Shown: positions 1 through 9,688 of the stretch, in pieces
Layout: the number at the start of each line of letters is the position of its first letter
Numbering within the stretch: the first letter of the stretch is position 1
From: Catenulispora acidiphila DSM 44928
GTDB lineage: Bacteria > Actinomycetota > Actinomycetes > Streptomycetales > Catenulisporaceae
NCBI RefSeq assembly: GCF_000024025.1
Contig: NC_013131.1
Span: forward strand, 9,900,229 to 9,964,228
DNA: 64,000 nt
Direction of reading: 5' to 3'
Made by a program: the position numbers and the translations under genes
The notes under the pieces: generated by a model
What the model was told of the DNA's origin: nothing
The model's input: the letters and a program-made list of their open reading frames with translations, nothing else
The model's database searches: none

Positions 1-1422
1 GCGTGGACCGAATCCGCCGAGAACGCGGGCCTGCCCACGGTCGACGGCATCTCCCTGACCACCACCAAGATGCTCACCGCGACCGAGATCCTGGGCCTGG
101 ATCCGGCCGAGCGCGAGCAGTTTCTCAAGGCCCTGATGGCCTGGATGCTGCCCGGCCGCGACCACTCGCTCTACGAGATGGCGCTCGGCGCGCAAATCGC
201 CGGATCCGGTCCGCTGGCCGGCGGACGCATCGGGGACAGGCCGGACCCGGTGGAGTTCTACCGCCGGGTCCTGGACTGGCACGGCGAGTCCGGGCCGAGA
301 CCCGACATCCCCCTGCCGCACCAGACCCACTATCAGCGCCTCGCCACCGATCCGGCGGGGTTCACCGAGGCGCAGCACAACCGTGCCGACGTGCCCGAGC
401 TGAACGAGCTGGTCCACGAGGTGTGGCAGCAACTGTCCGACGGCCACATCACCGACGGTCACATCACCGACGGGGAGTCGCCGACCGGGCAGCTGCCGGA
501 GCACACACCGCCGAGCGCGGACAGCACAGGCGTCCCGGACCACACGCTGCACGCCTGGGCCGTGCGCAACGGCATCGACCCCAACGACCCGGAGGCGGTG
601 CGCGCGGCGGTCGCGGGACTGTCCGAGTCGCACGTCACCGCCCTGGCGGTCTACACGACCCACAGCCACATCGCCATCAACCACGCCTTCTCAGTGGAGT
701 CGGTCACCGGAAAGCTGCCCTCGGGGTTGTCGGACGCTGTCGTCCGCACCGAGTTCAACCACACGGCGACGGCAGCGGTCCGGCGCTATCTGTCCGACAT
801 CGCCAAGGGCGAGAACCCGGGCCGGCTGCCGATTTCCCTGCGGCCGATCATCCACACCGGTGCCGAGCCGCTGAACAAGGACTCGCCACTGACTCCGGAA
901 GCGCAGCGGTGGATCGACGGCGCCAAGGACGATCGCGCCCAGGCGTGGACCGGCATCAATGAGCAGGTGGGCCAACGCCTGCCCGCGCTGTACGACGAGA
1001 TCCTGTCCCACACCGACATGCTCACCGAGGCACTGCACCACCTGCCGGCGATCGGCAGTCCGGAGCACCCGGTGCTGGTCTTCCGCGGCGACAAGGTCAA
1101 CCTGCTGAGCAAGGGCCGCTACGCCGGACAGTCCACCAACCGGCAGGTGCTCAGCCTCAGCCCGGACCAGGACACGGCGGTCAGCTTCATCGAGCTCAAC
1201 CACAGCAGCGGCACGCCGACCCTGATCGTGTACGAACTCACCGGCAAGAACGCCCGCGACCTGTCGCCGTTCACGGTCTACCGGGGCACGCGGGAGTACG
1301 TGTTCCCGCCTGGCGCGCGGACCCGGCGGGTCACCGATCCAGCGCGGATCGCGGCCGTCAAGGAGCAGGTGTCGGACGGTCTGCCGCCCGGATGCGAGAT
1401 CATCGTCATGGAGGAGGGCTGA
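1..1422 (+). CDS. ADP-ribosyltransferase-like C-terminal protein, 5' truncated by window edge
   Basis: The reading frame is open from base 1, so the N-terminus lies outside the window. The last ~120 residues look like an ADP-ribosyltransferase fold of the R-S-E class: LVFRGD (Arg), then LSLSPDQDTAVSF (S-x-S), then GTREYVFPPGARTRRV, in the place of the usual ExE/QxE loop. Here the first residue of that motif is Thr (T-R-E), so activity is uncertain. The ~300 residues before it are not recognised and contain a short HITDG duplication. The next gene starts 3 nt after the stop, suggesting an operon. A polymorphic-toxin role is inference from domain position (C-terminal) and linked small genes; no signal or WXG motif is visible in the part seen. 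Confidence 0.6.
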   Translation, partial: AWTESAENAGLPTVDGISLTTTKMLTATEILGLDPAEREQFLKALMAWMLPGRDHSLYEMALGAQIAGSGPLAGGRIGDRPDPVEFYRRVLDWHGESGPRPDIPLPHQTHYQRLATDPAGFTEAQHNRADVPELNELVHEVWQQLSDGHITDGHITDGESPTGQLPEHTPPSADSTGVPDHTLHAWAVRNGIDPNDPEAVRAAVAGLSESHVTALAVYTTHSHIAINHAFSVESVTGKLPSGLSDAVVRTEFNHTATAAVRRYLSDIAKGENPGRLPISLRPIIHTGAEPLNKDSPLTPEAQRWIDGAKDDRAQAWTGINEQVGQRLPALYDEILSHTDMLTEALHHLPAIGSPEHPVLVFRGDKVNLLSKGRYAGQSTNRQVLSLSPDQDTAVSFIELNHSSGTPTLIVYELTGKNARDLSPFTVYRGTREYVFPPGARTRRVTDPARIAAVKEQVSDGLPPGCEIIVMEEG

Positions 1423-1425
1423 TCC

Positions 1426-3099
1426 ATGACTGAGCAGGGACCCGCGGACGGTGCGGACGACGGCGTGCAGGACACCGCCGCCGACCGCCGGCGGACGCTG
1501 TCGACCGTCCACCGCCTGGTCGCCGACCTCTCCGCGCAGCTGCCCGACCCGCTGGTCGCGCAGGTGCGGGACTGGCTCGGCCGCGAGGACGTCGTCGGCA
1601 TCGCCGAAGTACTCGTCACCTCCGCGATCACGCTCGGCGTGAGTGTGACGCCGAAGCAGGCCGAGACCCTTGCCGCGCTGCCGGCCGCTCCGGGTCGCCG
1701 CTCCGGCCTCCCGCCTGAGCTTCGGGTGTCCCTGGACGCCGCTGCGCCGACGCTCCCTTCCTTCGAGCCCGGACCGCCTGTCGACGACACCGATCGCGCC
1801 GTCGTGGCAGCCGTGTTCCGCAGCCCGAAGACGGCTGCGATCCACCGCTCGACGAGGTCGGCGGACGGCGAGGAAACCCACCGCGTCTATCTGATCGAGG
1901 CCGGAACCGACGCCGAGGTGTGGCAGCTGGCGGCCGAGGCGCAGCGTGCGCTCCAGGCGCGAGGCGTGCAGGCGCCGCGGGTCGAGGCGTACTGGTCCGA
2001 CGAGACGCCGACGGGATATCAGCAGGCTGCCCTGGCCGCCTCCCTGCCGCTGTGGACGCGTCCTGACCTGCCGACGCGCGGACCGTCGTTGTTCGGCGCG
2101 GCGATCGACCGGCAGCGCGCCGCGCGGGTGAGCGAGTGGTTCCAGTGGGAGAGCGAAGTCTGGGGCACGATGACCCGGCTGCACCGCCTGCTGCTGCGGC
2201 TGGCGCCGGATCTGTCCGTCGAGCCGCTGGCCGCGCTGCGGCGCGCGCTCGCTGAAGGCGAGTTGGCGAAGTTCGCCGTCGATCTCTGCGCGGTCCTCGC
2301 CGAGTCCGGTCTGGCGCTGAGCCCGTCCGAGGTCGCGCTGCTGCGCGAGATCCCGCGCCAGATCGAAGAACCGGAGCTGGATCTGTCGGCGCTGGACCGG
2401 ATTCCGGTCGGCGATGCCCCGGAGCCGGTGACCGGATTCGACCTCGGCCCGGCGCCGGACGACGGCTTGGACGCCGCGCCGACCGTGGTGATGATGATGG
2501 CCGCGCAGCCCGGCGTGGTGCAGGTGTGGCGGGCTTGGCGCGGCAGCGGGATCGCGGCCGTGCCGGTGTTCCTGATCGAGGTCGAGCCCGGGCTGGCCGC
2601 CTGGGACGTCGCCTTCGACGCCCACCTGGCGCAGGCTTCGGCCGGTCCCGCGCACGTCGAGGTGTTCTGGACCGGCGAACCGCTGCCGGACTTCCACCTA
2701 GAGGCGCTGCGGGTCGCCGATCCGCTGTGGATCGCCACGCTGGAGGAGTCGCCGCACACCGGCGGCATCCGGACGACCGGTGTCTACGACTTCGCCGACG
2801 CCGACGGCGTGCCGCGCTTCGCCGACGACCACGTCCGCCTGCCCGACACCGCCGAATGCGACCGGCTGGCGGCGCGCATGATCGCCGGTGACGTCGTGGT
2901 GCGCAGCGACATCGCGGCCGAGGACGTGATCGATCCGGGACGCGGCCGCGTCGTCCCGCAGGACCACCGCACCGACGGCGAATGGATCTGGCGCGCCTCA
3001 GCCGCCTACTATCTGGCCGAATACCAGCTCGCGCCGCACCCGGACCTGCTGGGACACCTGCGGCGGATGGAACGAGGAGCCGAGAACGCCGATGCCTGA
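1426..3099 (+). CDS. Hypothetical protein with two internal repeats
   Basis: 557 residues, no recognised family. Two copies of a ~85-residue unit are visible at about residues 126-210 and 350-435; each runs V(Y/F)LIE...W..A...A......V.(A/V)(Y/F)W...P......AL....PLW. The C-terminal ~80 residues (about 468-547: DPGRGRVV...RTDGEWIW..YYL) closely resemble the whole of the small protein encoded immediately downstream. No signal peptide or membrane segment. It starts 3 nt after the ADP-ribosyltransferase-like gene and overlaps the next gene by 8 nt, so the three are probably co-transcribed. A partner or immunity role for the upstream protein is possible but not shown. Confidence 0.75.
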   Translation: MTEQGPADGADDGVQDTAADRRRTLSTVHRLVADLSAQLPDPLVAQVRDWLGREDVVGIAEVLVTSAITLGVSVTPKQAETLAALPAAPGRRSGLPPELRVSLDAAAPTLPSFEPGPPVDDTDRAVVAAVFRSPKTAAIHRSTRSADGEETHRVYLIEAGTDAEVWQLAAEAQRALQARGVQAPRVEAYWSDETPTGYQQAALAASLPLWTRPDLPTRGPSLFGAAIDRQRAARVSEWFQWESEVWGTMTRLHRLLLRLAPDLSVEPLAALRRALAEGELAKFAVDLCAVLAESGLALSPSEVALLREIPRQIEEPELDLSALDRIPVGDAPEPVTGFDLGPAPDDGLDAAPTVVMMMAAQPGVVQVWRAWRGSGIAAVPVFLIEVEPGLAAWDVAFDAHLAQASAGPAHVEVFWTGEPLPDFHLEALRVADPLWIATLEESPHTGGIRTTGVYDFADADGVPRFADDHVRLPDTAECDRLAARMIAGDVVVRSDIAAEDVIDPGRGRVVPQDHRTDGEWIWRASAAYYLAEYQLAPHPDLLGHLRRMERGAENADA

Positions 3100-3457
3100 G
3101 CCCATCCACATCGCACGGGTTTCTGTGGATAACGGCGCGGCGGGTCCCCGGCTGGAGGACGCCGAACGCGAGCGCGTCGCCGCGTTCCTGGCCGCCGGCG
3201 CCCCGATCCTGCTGACGACAGCGCTGGGTCAGGACAAGCTCGATCCGGCGCGCGGCACGGTCGTCGGCGCCTCGTTCCGGACCGACGGGACGTGGGTGTG
3301 GAGCGACGGCGTCGAGTACTACGTCCGGGTGCACGGCGTGGCGCCGGAAGACGCTCTGCTGCTCTGGATCAGAGGGCAGGACTACCGCTGCGCGACGCCG
3401 GACGAACCGGCGCAGGACCTCGCGCTCGACGCGCTGTGGGCGTCGTTCCGCTCCTGA
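3092..3457 (+). CDS. Small hypothetical protein, stand-alone copy of the preceding gene's C-terminal module
   Basis: 121 residues. From residue ~25 on it aligns by eye with the C-terminus of the preceding 557-residue protein: (L)DPARGTVV...FRTDGTWVW...EYYV..HGVAP versus DPGRGRVV...HRTDGEWIW..AYYLAEYQLAP. The ATG lies inside the end of the previous gene (8-nt overlap), pointing to translational coupling. Function unknown; small size, repetition of one module and linkage to a possible ADP-ribosyltransferase are compatible with an immunity or adaptor protein (inference). Confidence 0.7.
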   Translation: MPEPIHIARVSVDNGAAGPRLEDAERERVAAFLAAGAPILLTTALGQDKLDPARGTVVGASFRTDGTWVWSDGVEYYVRVHGVAPEDALLLWIRGQDYRCATPDEPAQDLALDALWASFRS

Positions 3458-3523
3458 CATCGCGACACGCCCCATGACGCGGGCAGCTCCCCTCCTGCGC
3501 ATAGTCCGGGTTGCGGGGCATTA

Positions 3524-3550
3524 CGGTATGCGTACATAACGGACATACCG
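3524..3550. promoter_or_regulatory. Inverted repeat upstream of glycosyltransferase gene
   Basis: CGGTATG (3524-3530) and CATACCG (3544-3550) form a 7-bp dyad with a 13-nt spacer, 21 bp before the GTG at 3572. It lies where an operator or promoter-proximal site is expected; the binding protein is unknown. Confidence 0.35.
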
Positions 3551-3571
3551 CCCGCGAGAAGGGACGCCGCT

Positions 3572-4786
3572 GTGAGCAAGCCCTCGCCTGCCCAGCTGCC
3601 GACGATCCTGCCGGGCCCGCGGCCCGATGGTGTGGACGAGTCGGCGACCCGCGACGACCAGGACCGCGCCGCCAACGCGGCGGCGCTGCGGGTCACGCGG
3701 CGGGCGTCGATCTGCGTGTGCATGATCGTGAAGAACGAGTCGGCGGTCATCGAACGCTGTCTCGCCTCGCTGCGCGGGCTCGTCGACTACTGGGTCATCT
3801 CCGACACCGGCTCGACCGACGGCACGCAGGACCTGATCCGCGCGGCGATGGCGGACGTCCCCGGCGAGTTGCACGAGGACCCTTGGCAGGACTTCGGCCA
3901 CAACCGCTCGCTCAACCTGGAGCACGCTCGCGGCAAGGCCGACTACCTGCTGCTCATCGACGCGGACATGGTCCTGCGCCAGGAGGGCGAGCTGCCGGAG
4001 CTGAGCGCGGACTCCTACATGATCCGCCACAGCGGGGACCTGGAGTACCGCAACAAGCGGCTGGTCCGCGGCGACCTGCCCTGGCGCTACGTCGGCTCCA
4101 CGCACGAATACCTCACCACCGACCGCCCCGACCGCGAACTCCACCTCGACGCGCTGCTGGTCGACCACTTCGCGGACGGCGGCTCGCGCGCCGACAAGTT
4201 CGAGCGCGACGCGCGCCTGCTGTCCGCGGACCTGGAACGCGACCCGCGCAACGCGCGCACGGTGTTCTACCTGGCTCAGACGCGGCGCGATCTCGGCGAG
4301 CGCGAGGCGGCCATCGGCTTGTACCGGCGGCGAGTGGCGTTGGGCGGCTGGGCCGAAGAGGTGTATTTCTCGCTGCTCCAGATCGGTGAGCTGACCGCGG
4401 ACGCCGGCGCTTGGGCGGCGGCGATGGAGACGCTGATCGAGGCTTGGGAGTACCGGCCGCAGCGGCTCGAGGCGTTGTACGAGCTGACGTCGCGCCTGCG
4501 GCTGCGGGGTCAGTATCAGGCTGCTTACGCGTTCGCCAACGCCGGAATCGGGGAGCCGCAACCGGATGACGTCTTGTTCGTCCGTCCGTGGGTGTACCGG
4601 TGGGGGTTGTTGTTCGAGCTGTCCATCAGCGCGTACTGGGTCGACGACTTCATCGGATCGGTGCGTGCCTGCGACAAGCTGCTCGCGATGCCGGATCTCC
4701 CGGATCTGCACCGGGAGCAGACGGTCGCCAATCGCGAGATGTCCCGACAGCGCCTCAAGGAATCCCGTCGCTCATATGACGAATGA
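3572..4786 (+). CDS. Family 2 glycosyltransferase with C-terminal TPR-like region
   Basis: 404 residues starting at GTG with GAGAAGGGA upstream. The N-terminal half is a GT-A fold: SICVCMIVKNES (residues ~49-60), VISDTGSTDGTQD (~87-99) and LLIDADMVL (~127-135, the DxD metal/nucleotide-sugar site). The C-terminal half (~210-390) is helical and repetitive (YLAQTRRDLGEREAAIGLYRRRV and similar), as in GT2-TPR fusions. No membrane segment, so a cytoplasmic enzyme transferring a sugar to an unknown acceptor. It lies upstream of the collagen-like gene but is separated from it by 192 bp with two hairpins; a role in modifying that protein is only a guess. Confidence 0.85.
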   Translation: MSKPSPAQLPTILPGPRPDGVDESATRDDQDRAANAAALRVTRRASICVCMIVKNESAVIERCLASLRGLVDYWVISDTGSTDGTQDLIRAAMADVPGELHEDPWQDFGHNRSLNLEHARGKADYLLLIDADMVLRQEGELPELSADSYMIRHSGDLEYRNKRLVRGDLPWRYVGSTHEYLTTDRPDRELHLDALLVDHFADGGSRADKFERDARLLSADLERDPRNARTVFYLAQTRRDLGEREAAIGLYRRRVALGGWAEEVYFSLLQIGELTADAGAWAAAMETLIEAWEYRPQRLEALYELTSRLRLRGQYQAAYAFANAGIGEPQPDDVLFVRPWVYRWGLLFELSISAYWVDDFIGSVRACDKLLAMPDLPDLHREQTVANREMSRQRLKESRRSYDE

Positions 4787-4879
4787 ACGGTTCGTGGCGG
4801 GTGCGCGACACCTGCCGACAGGGCTCTGCCAGGCCACTTCAAGTCTGCTCTGACCTCGACATATCGGCCGAGTGAGTGA

Positions 4880-4940
4880 GAATCCGCCGATACCGTTTCG
4901 GCGGATTCCAATTTCGGGAAATGAGCGGCTGAGGCCGCTC
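4880..4940 (+). terminator. Tandem hairpins between glycosyltransferase and collagen-like genes
   Basis: Two stems follow one another: 4880-4890 pairs with 4898-4908 (11 bp, 7-nt loop) and GAGCGGC 4923-4929 pairs with GCCGCTC 4934-4940 (4-nt loop). No T-tract follows. They may end the glycosyltransferase transcript or sit in the 5' leader of the collagen-like mRNA. Confidence 0.5.
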
Positions 4941-4978
4941 GTGCCTGCACCTTCATTACCGAAAGGGTTAATTCCAGC

Positions 4979-6334
<1,356 letters not shown>

Positions 6335-6353
6335 ACCAGACCCGCGCACCACT

Positions 6354-6381
6354 CGGCCCCGTCGCATCCGCGGCGGGGCCG
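6354..6381 (+). terminator. Rho-independent-like terminator after collagen-like gene
   Basis: CGGCCCCGTCGC (6354-6365) pairs with GCGGCGGGGCCG (6370-6381), a 12-bp stem with one T.G wobble and a 4-nt loop, followed by TTTCT. Confidence 0.75.
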
Positions 6382-6506
6382 TTTCTGGCTTCGCCGCTGG
6401 TATCAGTGGCATGGCTCGCTCCACCGAAGAGACGCCTGCCTCAGTAGGCTGTCCGATAAGAAATGAAATCCTCTCTTAACTTCCCCGGGCCGCTAAGCTG
6501 AGACCC

Positions 6507-7127
6507 GTGACCGACCAGGCGCACCATCCCCGGCAACGGCGCCACGGCGAAGAGCTGGAAGCCGCCCTCCTGGAAGCCGCGTGGCAGGAACTCGTGGAGA
6601 CCGGCTTCACCAAACTGACCATGGAGTCGATCGCCACCCGGGCGAAAACCGGTGTCGCCGTCCTCTACCGCCGCTGGCCCAACAAGGACGACATGATCCT
6701 GGCCGCGATCCGGCACTACGGCACGACCCATCCCGTCGCGGTCCCCGACACCGGCAACCTCCGCGACGACATGGTCGCCTTCCTCACCGGCGTCAGCGTC
6801 TCCCGCGTCAGCTTCGCCGCCATCATCAGCGCCACCTTCGCCGGCCTGCGGGACAGCACCGGCATGACCCCCGCCGAACTCCGCGAACGCGTGATGTCCA
6901 ACGCCTCCCGCTGGTCAGAGCAGCTCCTCGCCCGCGCCCAGGACCGAGGCGAGATCGACCTGGACGCCATCCCTCCGGCGGTCCTGTCGATGCCGTTCGA
7001 CCTCATCCGGCACGAAATGCTGATGACCTACAAGCCGATCGCCCCGGAGCGCGTCATCGAGATCGTCGACGACCTGTTCATGCCCCTCGTCACGATCAAC
7101 CGGAGGAAGAACGAGTGCGCGTCCTGA
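6507..7127 (+). CDS. TetR family transcriptional regulator
   Basis: 206 residues from GTG 6507. The N-terminal helix-turn-helix is typical of TetR (LLEAAWQELVETGFTKLTMESIATRAKTGVAVLYRRWPNKDDMILA, read in pieces at ~15-60); the rest is an all-helical ligand-binding/dimer domain. It overlaps the following FAD-monooxygenase gene by 13 nt, so it is co-transcribed with, and probably controls, that gene in response to the enzyme's substrate (inference). Confidence 0.85.
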   Translation: MTDQAHHPRQRRHGEELEAALLEAAWQELVETGFTKLTMESIATRAKTGVAVLYRRWPNKDDMILAAIRHYGTTHPVAVPDTGNLRDDMVAFLTGVSVSRVSFAAIISATFAGLRDSTGMTPAELRERVMSNASRWSEQLLARAQDRGEIDLDAIPPAVLSMPFDLIRHEMLMTYKPIAPERVIEIVDDLFMPLVTINRRKNECAS

Positions 7128-8269
7128 TCATCGGCGGCGGCATCGCCGGCACGGCCGCCGCCCTGGCCCTGCACCAAGCAGGCTTCGCACCCGCGATCCA
7201 CGAGGCCCACCCCGACCACGGCGAGGACCTCGGCGCCTTCCTCACCTTGGCCAGCAACGGAATGCGCGCCCTCGGCGAACTCGCCGCCGCCGAACCCGTC
7301 GCCCACCGCGGCTTCCCCCTGACCCGCCTCCGCCTGATCGACGCCACCGGCACCGAACTCACCAACGCCCCACTCGGCGAACCCGACGACCCCCTGACCC
7401 GCTACCGCTGCCTACGCCGCGCGGACCTAGCCGCGGCACTCCAGCAGGAGGTACGGCGCCGAGGCATCCCGATCACCCGCGGCGCACGACTCAGCTCCCT
7501 GACAGAGGACGCGGCGAGCATCACCGCGACGTTCGCCAACGGACAGACCGCCACCGGCGACCTCCTCCTCGGCGCCGACGGCCTGAACTCGACCACCCGC
7601 TCCCTGATCAGCCCAGCGCAACCGCACTACGCCGGCCAGCGAGTGTTCTACGGCTACACCACCGAAGCCACCACCATTGCCAACACCGCAGCATCCCAGC
7701 ACCCTGACTCGATCACCATGATCCGCGGCAGCAAGACAGCCTTCGGCTACGCGTGCTCACCTTCCGGCGAGATCTTCTGGTTCGCCCGCGTCTCCAGTCC
7801 CCCCGCGTCACCCGACGAAATCGCCACGACCACCCCCGCCGCATGGCGCGACTACCTCGCCCCACTCCTGCGCCCCGACACGACCCCCGCCGCAGACATC
7901 GTCGAAGCCACCCCCGACCAACTCATGGTGACCAACGCCGTCGACCTGCCCCCGGGCATGCGCTGGCACACCCCGCGCGCAGTGCTCATCGGCGACGCCG
8001 CCCACGCCGCCTCCCCCGCCACCGGCCAAGGCGCCTCCATGGCCCTAGAGGACGCAGTCATCCTCGCCAAGGCCCTCCGCGACACCCCAACCACCACAAC
8101 CGCCCTCACCAACTTCGACCGCCTCCGCCGCCCCCGCGTCGAGCACAACATCGCCGCCAGCGCAGCACTAAGCGCCGGCCGTCCCCCATCCGGCCAGCCA
8201 CCAACGCTCACCAACGAGGAGCTGACGCGCCAACTCGCTTGGACGACGCCATTGCCTGTCGACTACTGA
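7115..8269 (+). CDS. FAD-dependent monooxygenase (aromatic hydroxylase type), stop codon supplied by an IS
   Basis: 384 residues. The GTG at 7115 is chosen because GGAGGAAG lies at 7102-7109 and the protein then begins MRVLIIGGGIAG. Motifs of the flavoprotein hydroxylase family: GGGIAG (FAD ADP-binding), GADGLNS (the DG region, ~150) and VLIGDAAHAASPATGQGAS (GD motif, ~290). FAD/NAD(P)H enzyme of unknown substrate. It overlaps the TetR gene. The stop TGA (8267-8269) lies inside the IS630 copy that begins at 8266; rejoining the flanks across the insertion gives GAC-TAG, so the native protein ended one residue earlier and the insertion merely adds Tyr. Confidence 0.88.
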   Translation: MRVLIIGGGIAGTAAALALHQAGFAPAIHEAHPDHGEDLGAFLTLASNGMRALGELAAAEPVAHRGFPLTRLRLIDATGTELTNAPLGEPDDPLTRYRCLRRADLAAALQQEVRRRGIPITRGARLSSLTEDAASITATFANGQTATGDLLLGADGLNSTTRSLISPAQPHYAGQRVFYGYTTEATTIANTAASQHPDSITMIRGSKTAFGYACSPSGEIFWFARVSSPPASPDEIATTTPAAWRDYLAPLLRPDTTPAADIVEATPDQLMVTNAVDLPPGMRWHTPRAVLIGDAAHAASPATGQGASMALEDAVILAKALRDTPTTTTALTNFDRLRRPRVEHNIAASAALSAGRPPSGQPPTLTNEELTRQLAWTTPLPVDY

Positions 8270-9146
8270 GGTTTAAGGGTTGATGTCGTCATGGTGGTGT
8301 CGGCGTGAGTGCGAGCCGGGTTTCGGTCAGTGGCGTCGCGTAGCAGGTCGCGGTAGTCGGTCCAGGCGAAGCTCTTGCGGCCGTCGGTGCGTCGGTCTGG
8401 GGCCGGGGGGGTAGATCAGCCTGGATCGCTCACCGGGTTTGTAGCAGGTCAGTGCTGCCACTGACAGGCGCCGTCGAGAGCGGCCGGGCATGTGCACGAC
8501 CGGTGTCTGGCCGCGGCGGGACCAGGTGCGGGCGGTCGGCGTCATGGAGAACCCGGCTTCGTCCTCGAAGACCGGCCAGGCGTCCAGCGCCGCCCGGGTG
8601 TTTCCACCTGCGGCCATGTGTCCTTCACCCAGCCGGCGATCCCGGCCTCGTCACAGTTCCACGGTCCGGCGCGCAGGCACCTGGTGCGACCAGCCATTGC
8701 GCACCAGCAGGTAGTACATGCCCTGGACGGTATAGGACTTGTGGAACCGGCGCCCGATCACCGTCTTGATTCGGCTCAGGGTCCAGGTCTGGTCCAGCCA
8801 GCAGTGCGCGACCGGGCCGCGTTCCAGATCGGCCTCCAGCACCGCGAACTGCTCGGCGGACAGTTGCGGATAGTTCGGTGGGCCCTTGGAGGCCAGTGCC
8901 GCCAGGCCGCCGTGCACCCAGGCGGCCCGCCAGCGTTGGACGGAGCGCATGTGCACTCGCAGCGCCTTTGCGATCACCGCGTTGTCGTCCCAGCGGCGAA
9001 CCGCTCGCCAGCCTCCATCCGGAGCTGCTCCCGCACCGCTCGACGCTCGGCGGTCAACCCGCCACCTTGCGCATACCTCACACAAAACACGTACCGCCGA
9101 ACCGAGGAGCTGTCAGCACTCGACGACACCACCCTTTAAAGCTCAG
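8266..9146 (-). mobile_element. IS630-type element, copy 1 (881 bp, defective)
   Basis: Ends are CTGAGGTTTAAGGGTTG... on the left and the complement of CTGAGCTTTAAAGGGTG... on the right, with TA on both sides (8264-8265, 9147-9148), the target duplication of the IS630/Tc1 group. The transposase is on the minus strand and broken. A second copy at 12234-13114 lies in the opposite orientation with the same length; comparing the coding strands I find one substitution (Ala versus Ser in the HTH region). Confidence 0.88.
8327..9085 (-). pseudogene. Broken IS630 transposase (copy 1)
   Basis: The first part (9085-8651) encodes a 144-residue winged-helix region (VHMRSVQRWRAAWVHGGL, then SYTVQGMYYLLVRNGWS). 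A stop interrupts it, the expected DEAGIAGWVKDTWPQVE lies in another frame, and the frame returns at 8617-8327 with VFEDEAGFSMTP, the first catalytic Asp/Glu region. RKSFAWTDYRDLL appears only in a third frame, and the element ends there, so the rest of the DDE domain is absent. It cannot make a complete transposase. Confidence 0.85.
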
Positions 9147-9634
9147 TAGCTGTTGGCCATGAGAGCCCGACGTTCTGTTACAGTCTCGATAATGCGATCG
9201 ACGGTCTCCATGACGTCTTCATGCTCCCACACTCGGATGACGACCCAACCGGCGTCTGCGAACAGGGCATCCGTCTCCCGGTCACGCGCCTGGTTGCCTT
9301 TGACCTTCTTGGCCCAGAACTCCGCGTTCGCCTTAGGCGTGGTGTAATGCGTGGGGCAGCCGCGCCAGAAGCAGCCGTCGAGGAAGACCGCGACCTTCAC
9401 CTTGGTGAAGGCGATGTCGGCCGAACGCCGGACCCCCTTGAGTGGCTCGTATGCGACACGGTAGCGCAGTCCACGGGCGAATACAGCGCGACGAAGGGCA
9501 AGTTCGGGTCGGGTATCGCGACTCCGATTCAAACGCATGATTGCACGCGCTGCATCGCTTGATGCCCACGAACCTGCCAGCTTCCCATGGGTGAGAACGG
9601 TAGCGTTAGCGTTTCTTGGTGACTGAGTCCGCAA
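9143..9634 (-). CDS. vsr: Very short patch repair endonuclease (Vsr)
   Basis: 163 residues with the Vsr core: RLNRSRDTRPELALRR, then D-I-A-F, VAVFLDGCFWRGCPTH, FWAKKVKGNQARD and VIRVWEHE. Vsr nicks 5' to T of T:G mismatches left by deamination of 5-methylcytosine, and it is usually linked to a C5-methyltransferase, as here. It lies 54 nt downstream of the HTH-nuclease gene on the same strand. Its stop TGA (9143-9145) and last codon TAC (Tyr) come partly from the right end of IS630 copy 1; without the IS the gene would end ...ANS-TAG. The start could be internal (before RLNRSRDT). Confidence 0.9.
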   Translation of the reverse strand: MRTQSPRNANATVLTHGKLAGSWASSDAARAIMRLNRSRDTRPELALRRAVFARGLRYRVAYEPLKGVRRSADIAFTKVKVAVFLDGCFWRGCPTHYTTPKANAEFWAKKVKGNQARDRETDALFADAGWVVIRVWEHEDVMETVDRIIETVTERRALMANSY

Positions 9635-9688
9635 CAGTGCGGACAGGCTCTCCAGAATGACGATCGGCGAAGTGTCGATTATGCCGCG

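Noticed and set aside
691-2697. 668-residue minus-strand frame
   Set aside because: Arg/Gly/Gln-rich composition typical of antisense of GC-rich genes; the plus-strand genes explain the region.
6581-7114. N-terminal extension of the FAD monooxygenase
   Set aside because: Overlaps the TetR gene in another frame and is Arg/His-rich; GTG 7115 with GGAGGAAG starts the FAD fold correctly.
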